A stretch of DNA of 64,000 bases, from NCBI GenBank assembly GCA_023666945.1, contig JAMPAY010000006.1:57830-121829 (forward strand). Direction: 5' to 3'. A program made the translations under genes and the position numbers. This stretch comes from Paludibacter sp. (lineage in GTDB: Bacteria > Bacteroidota > Bacteroidia > Bacteroidales > Paludibacteraceae). Below the pieces are notes generated by a model. It did not search any database, was not told the DNA's origin, and was given only the letters and a program-made list of their open reading frames with translations. Positions 17,992-26,280 of this stretch are shown piece by piece (the first letter of the stretch is position 1; each line of letters opens with the position of its first letter).

Positions 17992-18498
17992 ATGGCCACA
18001 ATTATACATCCATCAGAATATCAGTTTGAACCAAACGCCAATAAAATTGACGGTTTTAGACTTCAAACCAATGTATGCAGAGAAAGACTTGGCATTAACC
18101 CCAAATATCTTAATTTTGATGTTCGCAAGTTAGTGTCTAATCAATTCAACGCGCCATATCATTTTCATAGATATGCCGATGAATTGTTCTACATCATTTC
18201 CGGCAGTGCAAAATTGCGAACTCCGAATAGGATAGAGACAGTGTCTTCAGGTGATATTTTATATTTTGAAGCGGGGGCTTCGGGAGCTCATCAGTTATTC
18301 AACGATACCGATACTGATTGCATATATCTTGATATGCGCTCATATATCGGCCACGATATTTGTGAATATCCCGACTCTGACAAAATAATCATTGTGCCAA
18401 ATGGTGAAACATTCGCCAGCTCAGAACAAAAACCATACTTTGATGGTGAAAATGGCCCCTATTCTATTTGGAATAATCTTGTAAAGAAAACACAGTAA
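17992..18498 (+). CDS. Cupin-fold protein
   Basis: 168 residues with one cupin barrel: APYHFHRYADELFYIISGSAKLRT is motif 1 (His, His, Glu metal ligands) and GDILYFEAGASGAHQLFN contains motif 2 with its His. No signal peptide and no DNA-binding domain. Cupins include small isomerases, dioxygenases and sensors, so activity is open. It lies 165 nt after the GT2 gene and faces the GT10 gene, with only 62 nt between the convergent ends. Confidence 0.75.
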   Translation: MATIIHPSEYQFEPNANKIDGFRLQTNVCRERLGINPKYLNFDVRKLVSNQFNAPYHFHRYADELFYIISGSAKLRTPNRIETVSSGDILYFEAGASGAHQLFNDTDTDCIYLDMRSYIGHDICEYPDSDKIIIVPNGETFASSEQKPYFDGENGPYSIWNNLVKKTQ

Positions 18499-18560
18499 GC
18501 GGCTTGTGACACCGCATTATGTGGGTATAGTATTATATTTGAGGGGAAGAGGTCGGAATA

Positions 18561-19595
18561 TTATTGCATATGCAATAGTTTCTGCAGTTTTTGTGTGAGT
18601 CCCCATGTATATTTGTTTTTTCGAGTGTATGGCAGGATATACTTCTTGTAGAAATCAGCAACAATGGCTCGGGGGGTATGTTGGTATGCGTTTCGTTGTA
18701 ATATACGTAGTCTGCGTTGTTTTTGATTCCAATATTCTCTTGGATATCTGTAGGCGTTTTGTATGGGTTGGTCGAAGATATGTGCAAGGAATTGGTCAAG
18801 TTGGTTTATAGCGTTTTTGTATTGTTGTTCTCCGTTATTAATGGCAGGTTGTGCGAGCATATTGAGGTATAGTTGGTCATCATTATCAATTTTCCGTACA
18901 CATTCGACGACATCTTCAAACGAATTATAGTCATTGCAATTAATAAAACTATCGGGATTGAAATCTTGCACTACGGTGGGATCTCCCCAATAGATGGGTA
19001 TGGTATGTGCAGCAAAAGCCTGCAGTAGTTTTTCCGTCGTATATCCCTCGTATTGTGCGTTCTCGAAAGCGATAACGAATTTATGTTTACTTTGGAATGT
19101 GCGTTTATCGTCGACAGGTTTTCCTATATTATTTTGGAATCGTCCTCCCGAGTTGACGTGTTTATATTGTGTGAGTAGTTGCAGGAATTGTTGCCGTTGC
19201 GGTGCTGCGTTACGGTTGGAATAAACGAATGCACAAAACTCAGTTTTCTCTTTCAGCGAAGGTTGTATATGCTTGGTGAGCATGTATTTGTAGTCGTCGG
19301 CATAAGTATAGTAAAGCGGGAATCGCAGATATCGGTCCTTAAAATCGATTCGGTCGAATCCGATGGCATAATCACAGAAATTAAAATCGGGTGTTTGACA
19401 CTCTCCGGTATAGAAGATTTTGATACATTGGTTATAATCAAGGTGTCTATTTCCGAAGACGGAGAAGAATATATAATCGGGATTGTCGGATATACATACG
19501 TCGTAGTGTAGTGTAAGTAGTTGATAAAATATGGATTGTTGCGGTATGAAGTTATCCCAGAAATCGACAAATTGTATATTAACTGTTGGTTTCAT
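18561..19595 (-). CDS. Family 10 glycosyltransferase (alpha-1,3-fucosyltransferase type)
   Basis: 344 residues. The hallmark GT10 acceptor/donor segment is present: FVIAFENAQYEGYTTEKLLQ, then IPIYWGDPTVVQDFNPDSFINC. The family moves L-fucose from GDP-fucose to GlcNAc or Glc of surface glycans, in Bacteroidota O-antigen or capsule, or to glycoproteins. A basic, aromatic C-terminus (about residues 300-344) may attach it to the membrane, as in Helicobacter enzymes. The ATG at 19595 (MKPTVNIQFVDF) overlaps the end of the YfhO gene by 17 nt. GDP-fucose supply genes are not in the window, though manC (29.5 kb) makes the GDP-mannose precursor. Confidence 0.9.
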   Translation of the reverse strand: MKPTVNIQFVDFWDNFIPQQSIFYQLLTLHYDVCISDNPDYIFFSVFGNRHLDYNQCIKIFYTGECQTPDFNFCDYAIGFDRIDFKDRYLRFPLYYTYADDYKYMLTKHIQPSLKEKTEFCAFVYSNRNAAPQRQQFLQLLTQYKHVNSGGRFQNNIGKPVDDKRTFQSKHKFVIAFENAQYEGYTTEKLLQAFAAHTIPIYWGDPTVVQDFNPDSFINCNDYNSFEDVVECVRKIDNDDQLYLNMLAQPAINNGEQQYKNAINQLDQFLAHIFDQPIQNAYRYPREYWNQKQRRLRILQRNAYQHTPRAIVADFYKKYILPYTRKNKYTWGLTQKLQKLLHMQ

Positions 19596-22035
19596 GTTTG
19601 CGTAATTTGTAGATATAGTATGCTGCAGCGGCAATAATGGTGGCAAAAAGTATGGTTATGCAGATGAGTGATATGCAATTCCCTTTTCGTACACTATCGG
19701 GTTGGAATGTGAATACAATTTGATGTGTTCCTGCCGGTATGTTGGCTGCCCGTAGCAAGTAATTGACACGGAAATGCGTTTGTGGTTGTCCGTCAATGGT
19801 AAGTTTCCAACCGTAGGGGTAGTATATTTCGGAGAAGACGGCGGTTTGCGATGTGGCGGATTGGGATTCGTAGGTGAGGCGGTTAGGGGCGTAGGTTGTC
19901 AGTTTGATGGTTGCAGTAGTGTCTATGTGGGTATTGTTGTTAATAATGCAGTCTGCGAATTGTCGGTCAGTCACCGCCTCGTATCGTGGGTTAATATTGC
20001 GTAGTGCTTCCGATTCTTGGTTGGGGTTATCAACAACAGTGATCTGATTGACAAACCATGCATTTCCGAGGGCTTGCGTATTGATTTGCGGTGTCGGTTG
20101 CCCGTTTTGGTCTCTGACAATAATGTATTTGGTGTTAAGCATATTGATGACATTCCAATTCATTTGCGATATATGTTCATCAATAAGATCTTGGTATCGT
20201 CTTAGTTTGGCAGCAGAATATCCTCCTATTGAATGTAGATAGTAAGAAGTTCTGGCTTCGTTGAAAGTATTGGTGGTCAGGTTGAGAACTCGGAAATAAG
20301 TAGTATCTTGCAACAGTTGTTTTTCATATGGCATCATTGCAAATGCTTTGTCGCGTTGTTTGGCGGGTATGAAGTTATCGTTGTTGCAGAATCGTTTATC
20401 GACAGCCCACATATCAGTAATGATGAGTGTGGTGAGTGCAATACCAAGCCAAATGGTTTTGCAATTGTGTTTATTGATATAAATCCATACGATGACTGCC
20501 GTCAGAATACAAAATGCGAGCGACCGGTATGCATCAGCGGTGAGTAATTGTGCACGTTGATTAATAATCATTTGGTAAATCTGCTCTCCGACTTGTGCTT
20601 TCCATTGTTGGTCGTAAGAAGAAGTGAATGACAGTATATGCTTACCGAAGATTGCGAAGATGAGACAGACAGACGCAGTAATTGCCGTGGCGATATAGAG
20701 TGCCCGGTTGTTTTGTTGTGTACTGTTCCGATTGTTGACAAGTTGTTGGAGTCCTAAGCATGCGAGTAGCGGCATCGTTATTTCGGCAACGATGAGTATA
20801 CTTTCGACGGCTCGGAACTTGTTGTACATAGGGAAATATTGGAAGAATACAGAAGTGAGCCACATACAGTTGTGTCCCCATGCGAGCATAATGGAAAAGA
20901 CTGTAGCGATAAGCAGTGCCCATTTATAGGGACCTTTGACGGTGATGAGTGCCATGAGGAAGAGTAGACAGATAACGGCTCCAATATAGACAGGTCCGGA
21001 TGTAAATGGTTTTTCTCCCCAATAAGTAGGTGCTTGTTGGCAGAAGTTGCGTGCGGATGCTTTGGGCAGTCCTGCGTCTACGAGTTGGTTGTAGAGTATC
21101 GATTTTTCTCCAAGGTTGTATCCTGATGCTGCTCCCATATAGTTGGGAATGAGTAATGTCATGGTTTCGTTAATGCCATAACTCCATGCAGTAGCATAGT
21201 CAATATCGAGCCCATTTTGCACTTTGTTTTGTTCATCGCTTGTTTTCTGCAGATCGGAATGTCCCCCTCTCATGGTTTGTGATGCGTACTCTTGGTTGGC
21301 GAAGAAGTTGGCTCCTCCGATGCCCAATCCGACCGCAAAGGCAGTCGCGAAAACAACTGTTGCAACACCCCATTCTTTCCATTGTTTGACTTTACCATGT
21401 CTATAGGTTTCTGCACAAAAGAGTACTCCGATAAGCATACAGATGTAGTATCCCATTTGTGGATGAATAAAGAATCCCATAGGTATAAAGAGCATTGTAA
21501 GTATGGCTCCCAAAACATATCGGTGTTGATAGATGAGCAAGAACCCGACGAGAACGAGCGTCATCCATGTAATGGCAATACATTTGGCATTGTGTGTTGC
21601 GGCAATGATAATAAAGAAATAGGAAGAAAGGCTTATTGCGAATGCTCCTGCCATACTGATCCATTTATCGATATGGAAAGTTCGAAGCAAGATATAGAAT
21701 GCCAGGAGATAGAAGAACATTATAAAGAATACGTTGTTTTTTCCCCATTGGAAGAATGCATAGCATGGTGCAAGTATTTGTGCAGGCAAAGAACGGTATC
21801 CTCCTATTTGGTAGTTTGGCATTCCTGCAAACATAGAGTTGGTCCAGTAGGTTGACTCTCCTGTCTGTTGCATAAATTGCAATCCTTCTTGTACAGCAGC
21901 AGTTCCGTTGATATTATCTCCTCCGTAAATAACCTGCCCTTGCAAAGCGGGCAAAAAATAGATAGCCGAAGCAATGATAAAGACGGCAACTATGATGAGT
22001 TCCGGCAGAATAGATTTCCAATTAAGTTTATTCAT
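19579..22035 (-). CDS. YfhO-family polytopic membrane protein
   Basis: 818 residues with about 12-14 predicted membrane helices and a periplasmic C-terminal domain before a last helix (CISLICITILFATIIAAAAYYI). The N-terminus, with VIYGGDNINGTAA after helix 1 and MFAGMPNYQIGGY, is typical of YfhO-type GT-C-fold proteins, which in Firmicutes help glycosylate lipoteichoic acid. In Bacteroidota the role is uncertain, perhaps transfer of a lipid-linked sugar outside the inner membrane. It overlaps the GT10 gene and follows the MerR gene by 15 nt. Confidence 0.85.
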   Translation of the reverse strand: MNKLNWKSILPELIIVAVFIIASAIYFLPALQGQVIYGGDNINGTAAVQEGLQFMQQTGESTYWTNSMFAGMPNYQIGGYRSLPAQILAPCYAFFQWGKNNVFFIMFFYLLAFYILLRTFHIDKWISMAGAFAISLSSYFFIIIAATHNAKCIAITWMTLVLVGFLLIYQHRYVLGAILTMLFIPMGFFIHPQMGYYICMLIGVLFCAETYRHGKVKQWKEWGVATVVFATAFAVGLGIGGANFFANQEYASQTMRGGHSDLQKTSDEQNKVQNGLDIDYATAWSYGINETMTLLIPNYMGAASGYNLGEKSILYNQLVDAGLPKASARNFCQQAPTYWGEKPFTSGPVYIGAVICLLFLMALITVKGPYKWALLIATVFSIMLAWGHNCMWLTSVFFQYFPMYNKFRAVESILIVAEITMPLLACLGLQQLVNNRNSTQQNNRALYIATAITASVCLIFAIFGKHILSFTSSYDQQWKAQVGEQIYQMIINQRAQLLTADAYRSLAFCILTAVIVWIYINKHNCKTIWLGIALTTLIITDMWAVDKRFCNNDNFIPAKQRDKAFAMMPYEKQLLQDTTYFRVLNLTTNTFNEARTSYYLHSIGGYSAAKLRRYQDLIDEHISQMNWNVINMLNTKYIIVRDQNGQPTPQINTQALGNAWFVNQITVVDNPNQESEALRNINPRYEAVTDRQFADCIINNNTHIDTTATIKLTTYAPNRLTYESQSATSQTAVFSEIYYPYGWKLTIDGQPQTHFRVNYLLRAANIPAGTHQIVFTFQPDSVRKGNCISLICITILFATIIAAAAYYIYKLRKHETNS

Positions 22036-22050
22036 ATTGCTTATATATAG

Positions 22051-22365
22051 TTAGATATGACTTCGTATATTGATTAGTTCTTGCTTAATATCTTGCAAAA
22101 GTTCGTATAGTCTTTGTTTACTATTGACGTTATCTTGATTGTTTTGTAACTGTTGTTGTATGGCCGGAATGGAGAGGTGTTTTTCATCGCGCAGGAACTT
22201 TATTTGTTTGATGAGTGCGATGTCATCGGTTGTATAGAATCGTGTTTTGCCGAAGTTGCGATGCGGTGAGAGTTGTTGGAAGGTTTTCTCCCAAAATCTC
22301 AGCGTAGTGAAAGGCAAGTTTGTAATTTCGCTAACTTCCTTAATCGAATAGTAAACTCGTTCCAT
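22051..22365 (-). CDS. MerR-family transcriptional regulator (short)
   Basis: 104 residues. The winged-helix region is clear: YYSIKEVSEITNLPFTTLRFWEKTF, then RNFGKTRFYTTDDIALIKQIKFL, followed by a coiled-coil dimerisation helix. No C-terminal effector domain and no Cys metal-binding site, so it belongs to the short MerR/SoxR-like group frequent in Bacteroidota. Only 4 nt separate it from mltD, so it is cotranscribed with cell-envelope and chromosome-partition genes. Target unknown. Confidence 0.88.
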   Translation of the reverse strand: MERVYYSIKEVSEITNLPFTTLRFWEKTFQQLSPHRNFGKTRFYTTDDIALIKQIKFLRDEKHLSIPAIQQQLQNNQDNVNSKQRLYELLQDIKQELINIRSHI

Positions 22366-22369
22366 TGTG

Positions 22370-23599
22370 TTATTTGTAGATTTTCAGTGTTTTCCCGGCT
22401 CGTATAGATGTTGATTTCAGACCGTTCCATTTCTGCAATTGCGCCACGGAACAGTGGAACTTCTTGGCTATCGCTCCTAAGGTATCTCCTTGTTTGATTT
22501 TGTAGTAGATTACTCCATTCACTGAATATCCGTTGGCAGTAGTTTGTTGTGCAAGATTGATAGTTGCCCGTCGATTGTGTATCAAACTATCTGCCTTATA
22601 TGCACAAATAGAGTCTTCTTGCAGAATATATGTTCCGGCCATCTCGATAGGCAGACAGAGGGCATAAGGTTTCCCTCCGGGGAGAATATCCCATGTATAT
22701 TGCGGATTGAGCCTGCGTAATGTGGTTAAAGGAATGCCTGTAACCTCGGCTACCTGCATGAGGTGTATTCGTTGCTCGGTAAGTATTGTATCAACCGCCA
22801 AAGGCAGTATGGGCGGAGCAGTATAAAGATTGTGTTTATCAGCGAAATTGAAGACATAGTTAGCCGCTACAAAGATGGGTAGATAAGAGCGTGTCTCGCG
22901 CGGCAGGAATGGATATATATCCCAGAAGTCTCGTTTTTCTCCTGCCCGATGTATGGCTTTATTAACATTTCCCGGACCACAATTGTAGGCTGCAATAGCC
23001 AAATTCCAATCGTCATACAAGTTATAGAGTCTCATGAGGAATCGGCATGCGGCATCGGTGGCTTTGATAGGGTCGAGCCGTTCATCAACCAAAGAGTTGA
23101 TTTCGAGTCCGCTATTTTTTCCTGTTTGCGGCATGAATTGCCACAGTCCGGCAGCCCCCATGGGTGATCGTGCAGTTACGTTTAGTCCAGATTCGATGAC
23201 CGGCAAATACTTAAGTTCTTCAGGCAATCCGTATCGGTAGAGAGCCTCTTCGAATAAGGGGAAATACAAATCCCCCAATCGTCGCATATTGGCAACTTGT
23301 CGCCAATTACGTTGCAGATAAGCATTAATGAATCCTTGTACGATACTGTTGTAGGACATCTCAACAATGCAAGGCAAAGAGCAAAGACGTTCCATGTAGA
23401 CAGAATCGGGGATATCAACTATCGGAGGAATGGCAGCACATGATGTAGTATCGAGCCATTCAAGCGAATAAGAGAGGAGTCGCCAATCGAGTTCGGTAGG
23501 GGGATAGGGATTCGCAGTATCGGGCAGGTTCGTCAATTGCGCCCATAGCGGCAACCAACAAAGCAAGGCTACAAAAAGTATAGATAGATTTCGCTTCAT
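22370..23599 (-). CDS. mltD: Membrane-bound lytic murein transglycosylase with LysM (MltD type)
   Basis: Cleaves the glycan strands of peptidoglycan with formation of anhydro-muramic acid. The 409 residues comprise a signal peptide (NLSILFVALLCWLPLWA), a goose-lysozyme-like SLT domain with the catalytic Glu in VIESGLNVTARSPMGAAGLW and the family NLAIAAYNCGPGNV, a linker, and a C-terminal LysM (YKIKQGDTLGAIAKKF) that binds peptidoglycan. Two LysM-like segments may be present; the first is degenerate. It starts at the stop of the DUF5683 gene. Confidence 0.9.
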   Translation of the reverse strand: MKRNLSILFVALLCWLPLWAQLTNLPDTANPYPPTELDWRLLSYSLEWLDTTSCAAIPPIVDIPDSVYMERLCSLPCIVEMSYNSIVQGFINAYLQRNWRQVANMRRLGDLYFPLFEEALYRYGLPEELKYLPVIESGLNVTARSPMGAAGLWQFMPQTGKNSGLEINSLVDERLDPIKATDAACRFLMRLYNLYDDWNLAIAAYNCGPGNVNKAIHRAGEKRDFWDIYPFLPRETRSYLPIFVAANYVFNFADKHNLYTAPPILPLAVDTILTEQRIHLMQVAEVTGIPLTTLRRLNPQYTWDILPGGKPYALCLPIEMAGTYILQEDSICAYKADSLIHNRRATINLAQQTTANGYSVNGVIYYKIKQGDTLGAIAKKFHCSVAQLQKWNGLKSTSIRAGKTLKIYK

Positions 23600-24249
23600 T
23601 AGAAGTTGATGGCTACATGCAGTTCCGTAGAACGGTTATTATGGAAATCGTAGTAGAGTTGCGGCTCAATGGTCATAGACAAATCGGGTGATATGTCGAA
23701 GTCGAACAACTGTGCATCGACATAGGCATCAACCAACGAAAGAGCATATACCAAGACTGTAGCCACTATAGACAAGTCGCGATAGCGTCGATATGTGTTC
23801 TGTCGATTCTTCAAGACGTTGGTATAGTTGGTTTTTCCTCCCATCATTTCGATAGTATATCCATCGGGTAGAATATCAAGATAGGATGTTTTAGTGCCGT
23901 CGGTATCGGTAAGAATGTCGCGATATGCCTGTTTGTAGTCGTTATACATGGTATTGTTCCATGTGATGGCATATGCACACCCCATGAAAGCCCCATAGAC
24001 AATCGGTAATTTCCAGTATGCCCGATTATATATTTGTCCATAGCCGGGAATGATTGTGCCCATCCAGACAGCCCTCAAGGGATCGGGACGCCATTGGTCA
24101 GCGTTGTTTTCGTGCACAACAGAGGTGACGGTATCGGCACTCGCCACCAACGTAGATGCTTCCACCCAATGACTATCATCATCGGTTTGCGCCTGCAAAC
24201 GCATCAGCGGCAGAACAGCCAAGAATAGTATGCAAGCCCACTGTTTCAA
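23599..24249 (-). CDS. DUF5683-family envelope protein
   Basis: 216 residues. Signal peptide (CILFLAVLPLMRLQAQ), then the DUF5683 core PLRAVWMGTIIPGYGQIYNRAYWKLP followed by hydrophobic segments. Function unknown. The start codon is probably TTG at 24249: it gives the full signal peptide and overlaps the parB stop as TTGA; the next ATG would remove most of the signal. The order parA-parB-DUF5683-mltD is widespread in Bacteroidota. Confidence 0.85.
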   Translation of the reverse strand: MKQWACILFLAVLPLMRLQAQTDDDSHWVEASTLVASADTVTSVVHENNADQWRPDPLRAVWMGTIIPGYGQIYNRAYWKLPIVYGAFMGCAYAITWNNTMYNDYKQAYRDILTDTDGTKTSYLDILPDGYTIEMMGGKTNYTNVLKNRQNTYRRYRDLSIVATVLVYALSLVDAYVDAQLFDFDISPDLSMTIEPQLYYDFHNNRSTELHVAINF

Positions 24250-25112
24250 CGACGCGTATCCAATTTTTGCATTATTGCCTGCAACTCGGCATCGCTACCA
24301 AAAGAGATGGAGATTTTTCCTTTCCCCTGCTCATTGCATGTCATTTTTACCTTTGCTCCGAAGAATTGTGCCAATTCGTTTTGCAAAGTACCCAATTCAG
24401 GAAGTTGCGCTATGGGATTGGTTCGCTTAGTAGATGCTTTCTGTTCGCCTTCACTCACCAGTTCTTCGACTTTTCGCACACTGAGTCCTTCTTGCAGTAT
24501 ACGTTTATACAACTTGATTTGGTCGGTGGTTTGCTTTGCCCCCAATATAGCACGTGCGTGCCCCATATCAATTTTTTTCTCTTTAATTCCCATTTGTATT
24601 TCCGCAGGCAAGCGCAACAAACGGAGATAGTTGGCAATAGTGGCACGCTTTTTCCCTACCCGTTCGGACATACGTTCTTGCGTAAGATTGTATTCATCCA
24701 TCAGCCGTTGGTATGCCAAAGCGATTTCGATAGCATCAAGGTCTTCGCGTTGGATATTTTCAATAAGCGCCATTTCCATAACCTGCTCATCTTTAGCCGT
24801 CTTTATATAAGCTGGTATAGTGGTAAGCCCCACTTTTTTAGCAGCACGGAAACGTCGTTCGCCTGCGATAATGAGATAGGTACCATTATCGTTTTTGCGT
24901 AGTGTAATTGGCGAGATGACTCCCAGTTCGCGAATAGATGCAGCCAACTCGTCTAATGCTTCTTCATCGAAATTGTGCCGCGGCTGATTAGGATTTGCCT
25001 CTATGAGTGAGAGTTCGACCTCATTGATAGATGAAGAGCCGCTTGTATTGACATGCGTAGTATCGATAAGGGCATCCAGTCCGCGCCCCAGTCCTGTAGT
25101 TCTTGGTTTCAT
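24246..25112 (-). CDS. parB: Chromosome-partitioning protein ParB (CTPase/DNA-binding)
   Basis: 288 residues. Visible: the N-terminal GLGRGLDALI ParA-contact peptide, the CTP-binding GERRFRAAKKVG with NPNQPRHNF and MALIENIQREDLDAIE, the helix-turn-helix LTQERMSERVGKKRATIANYLRLLRLP, and a C-terminal dimerisation part. ParB loads on parS sites near the origin and spreads as a CTP-dependent clamp. No convincing parS palindrome was found in this window. It lies 10 nt after parA. Confidence 0.95.
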   Translation of the reverse strand: MKPRTTGLGRGLDALIDTTHVNTSGSSSINEVELSLIEANPNQPRHNFDEEALDELAASIRELGVISPITLRKNDNGTYLIIAGERRFRAAKKVGLTTIPAYIKTAKDEQVMEMALIENIQREDLDAIEIALAYQRLMDEYNLTQERMSERVGKKRATIANYLRLLRLPAEIQMGIKEKKIDMGHARAILGAKQTTDQIKLYKRILQEGLSVRKVEELVSEGEQKASTKRTNPIAQLPELGTLQNELAQFFGAKVKMTCNEQGKGKISISFGSDAELQAIMQKLDTRR

Positions 25113-25122
25113 AAAGCAATAA

Positions 25123-25887
25123 TTAAGAGCGTTGTATCAATTCTTGCGCCAATTCGGTATAGTTTTGCGCCCCCTTGGATGCGGCATCGTAGGCGAGTAC
25201 TGACAATCCGTGACTCGGTGCCTCCGACAGACGGACATTTCGAGCAATTACCGTATTGAAGACCAAAGCACCAAAATGCTTTTTCACTTCCTCGTAAACC
25301 TGATTAGAGAGGCGGAGTCGGTTGTCGTACATAGTCAGCAAAAATCCTTCAATCTGCAATGCGGGGTTCAGTTTAGACTTGATAATCTTGATTGTATTGA
25401 GCAATTTAGAAATACCCTCCAACGCAAAATACTCGCATTGTACGGGAATAATGACCGAATCGCTTGCCGTAAGGCAGTTAACGGTGATAAGCCCCAATGA
25501 AGGAGAGCAATCAATGATTATATAATCGTAATTGTCGCGTATATCTTCCAACAGATTTTTCAAGAGCATCTCTCGCTCGCTGATGGATATCATTTCGATT
25601 TCCGCTCCGATAAGATCGATATGAGAGGGTAGCACAAACAAATTCTCTTGTGCAGTAGGTACAATGGCTTCTTTTGCCTCTGTTCCATTAACAAGGCATT
25701 CATAGATAGTTGTTTGCAATGCTCGTATATCCACTCCCAATCCCGACGAGGCATTTGCCTGCGGGTCAGCATCGATGAGAAGTACACGTTTTCCTTCTCC
25801 TGCCAAAGCAGCAGAGAGGTTGATAGCCGTGGTGGTTTTGCCCACCCCGCCCTTTTGGTTGGCAATAGAAATGACTTTGCTCTTCAT
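25123..25887 (-). CDS. parA: Chromosome-partitioning ATPase ParA (Soj)
   Basis: 254-residue deviant Walker ATPase. NQKGGVGKTTTAINL is the deviant P-loop with the signature Lys, followed by LLIDADPQANASSGLG and IIIDCSPSLGLIT (Walker B). It binds DNA nonspecifically as the ATP dimer and is stimulated by ParB to move origins apart. The length fits a chromosomal Soj without the N-terminal domain of plasmid ParAs. First gene of a seven-gene minus-strand run ending at the GT10 gene. Confidence 0.95.
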   Translation of the reverse strand: MKSKVISIANQKGGVGKTTTAINLSAALAGEGKRVLLIDADPQANASSGLGVDIRALQTTIYECLVNGTEAKEAIVPTAQENLFVLPSHIDLIGAEIEMISISEREMLLKNLLEDIRDNYDYIIIDCSPSLGLITVNCLTASDSVIIPVQCEYFALEGISKLLNTIKIIKSKLNPALQIEGFLLTMYDNRLRLSNQVYEEVKKHFGALVFNTVIARNVRLSEAPSHGLSVLAYDAASKGAQNYTELAQELIQRS

Positions 25888-25945
25888 TATGTTATTGATT
25901 ATAGTGTGTTATGCCGTAAACTTGCCGTAACGCATATTAAGCAGG

Positions 25946-25976
25946 CAAAGATACGATAAGTTTCGCAAAGTCGCAA
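25946..25976 (-). promoter_or_regulatory. Predicted parA promoter
   Basis: Minus-strand TATCTTTG (25953-25946) preceded at 20 nt by TTG (25976-25974). It starts about 59 nt before the parA ATG. Confidence 0.6.
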
Positions 25977-26029
25977 GTAGAAAATCACATGATTCGGAGA
26001 AAAAAGCGAGCAATCCACACAAAAACAAG

Positions 26030-26058
26030 AAAACGGTTATCTGAAAGACAACCGTTTT
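26030..26058 (-). terminator. Terminator downstream of tRNA-Cys
   Basis: Arms AAAACGGTT and AACCGTTTT around an 11-nt loop; read on the minus strand it is followed by TTGTTTTTGTG. It lies just past the 3' end of tRNA-Cys. Confidence 0.75.
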
Positions 26059-26064
26059 AGCGAG

Positions 26065-26135
26065 AGGTACCTGGCGGATTCGAACCGCCGTCCCCGGTTT
26101 TGCAGACCGATCCCTAACCGCTCGGGCAAGGTACC
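26065..26135 (-). tRNA. tRNA-Cys (GCA)
   Basis: 71-nt minus-strand cloverleaf: acceptor GGTACCT/AGGTACC, anticodon loop CTGCAAA with anticodon GCA, T-arm GGCGGTTCGAATCCGCC. The discriminator is U, as expected for tRNA-Cys. CCA is not encoded. Confidence 0.96.
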
Positions 26136-26164
26136 CTACTTGTTTCCTTTTGCGAAAAGCGGTG

Positions 26165-26195
26165 CAAAGGTACAGTTTCTTTTTTACATATACAA
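26165..26195 (-). promoter_or_regulatory. Predicted tRNA-Cys promoter
   Basis: Minus-strand TACCTTTG (26172-26165) with TTG (26195-26193) exactly 20 nt upstream. Confidence 0.6.
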
Positions 26196-26280
26196 GAAGA
26201 ATCGTGTTTTTTCCTCAAAAGAGTCGTTTTCTCCTTACTTAAACCCTCTCAGCAGCACCCCAAAAACGTCTTCGTATTTT

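Noticed and set aside
24156..24902. 248-codon plus-strand frame across parB and DUF5683
   Set aside because: Fully antisense to two well-supported genes; Phe/His/Cys-rich shadow.
24246..25976. Replication origin or parS near parAB
   Set aside because: No DnaA gene, DnaA-box cluster or parS-like palindrome (TGTTTCACGTGAAACA type) was found in this neighbourhood.
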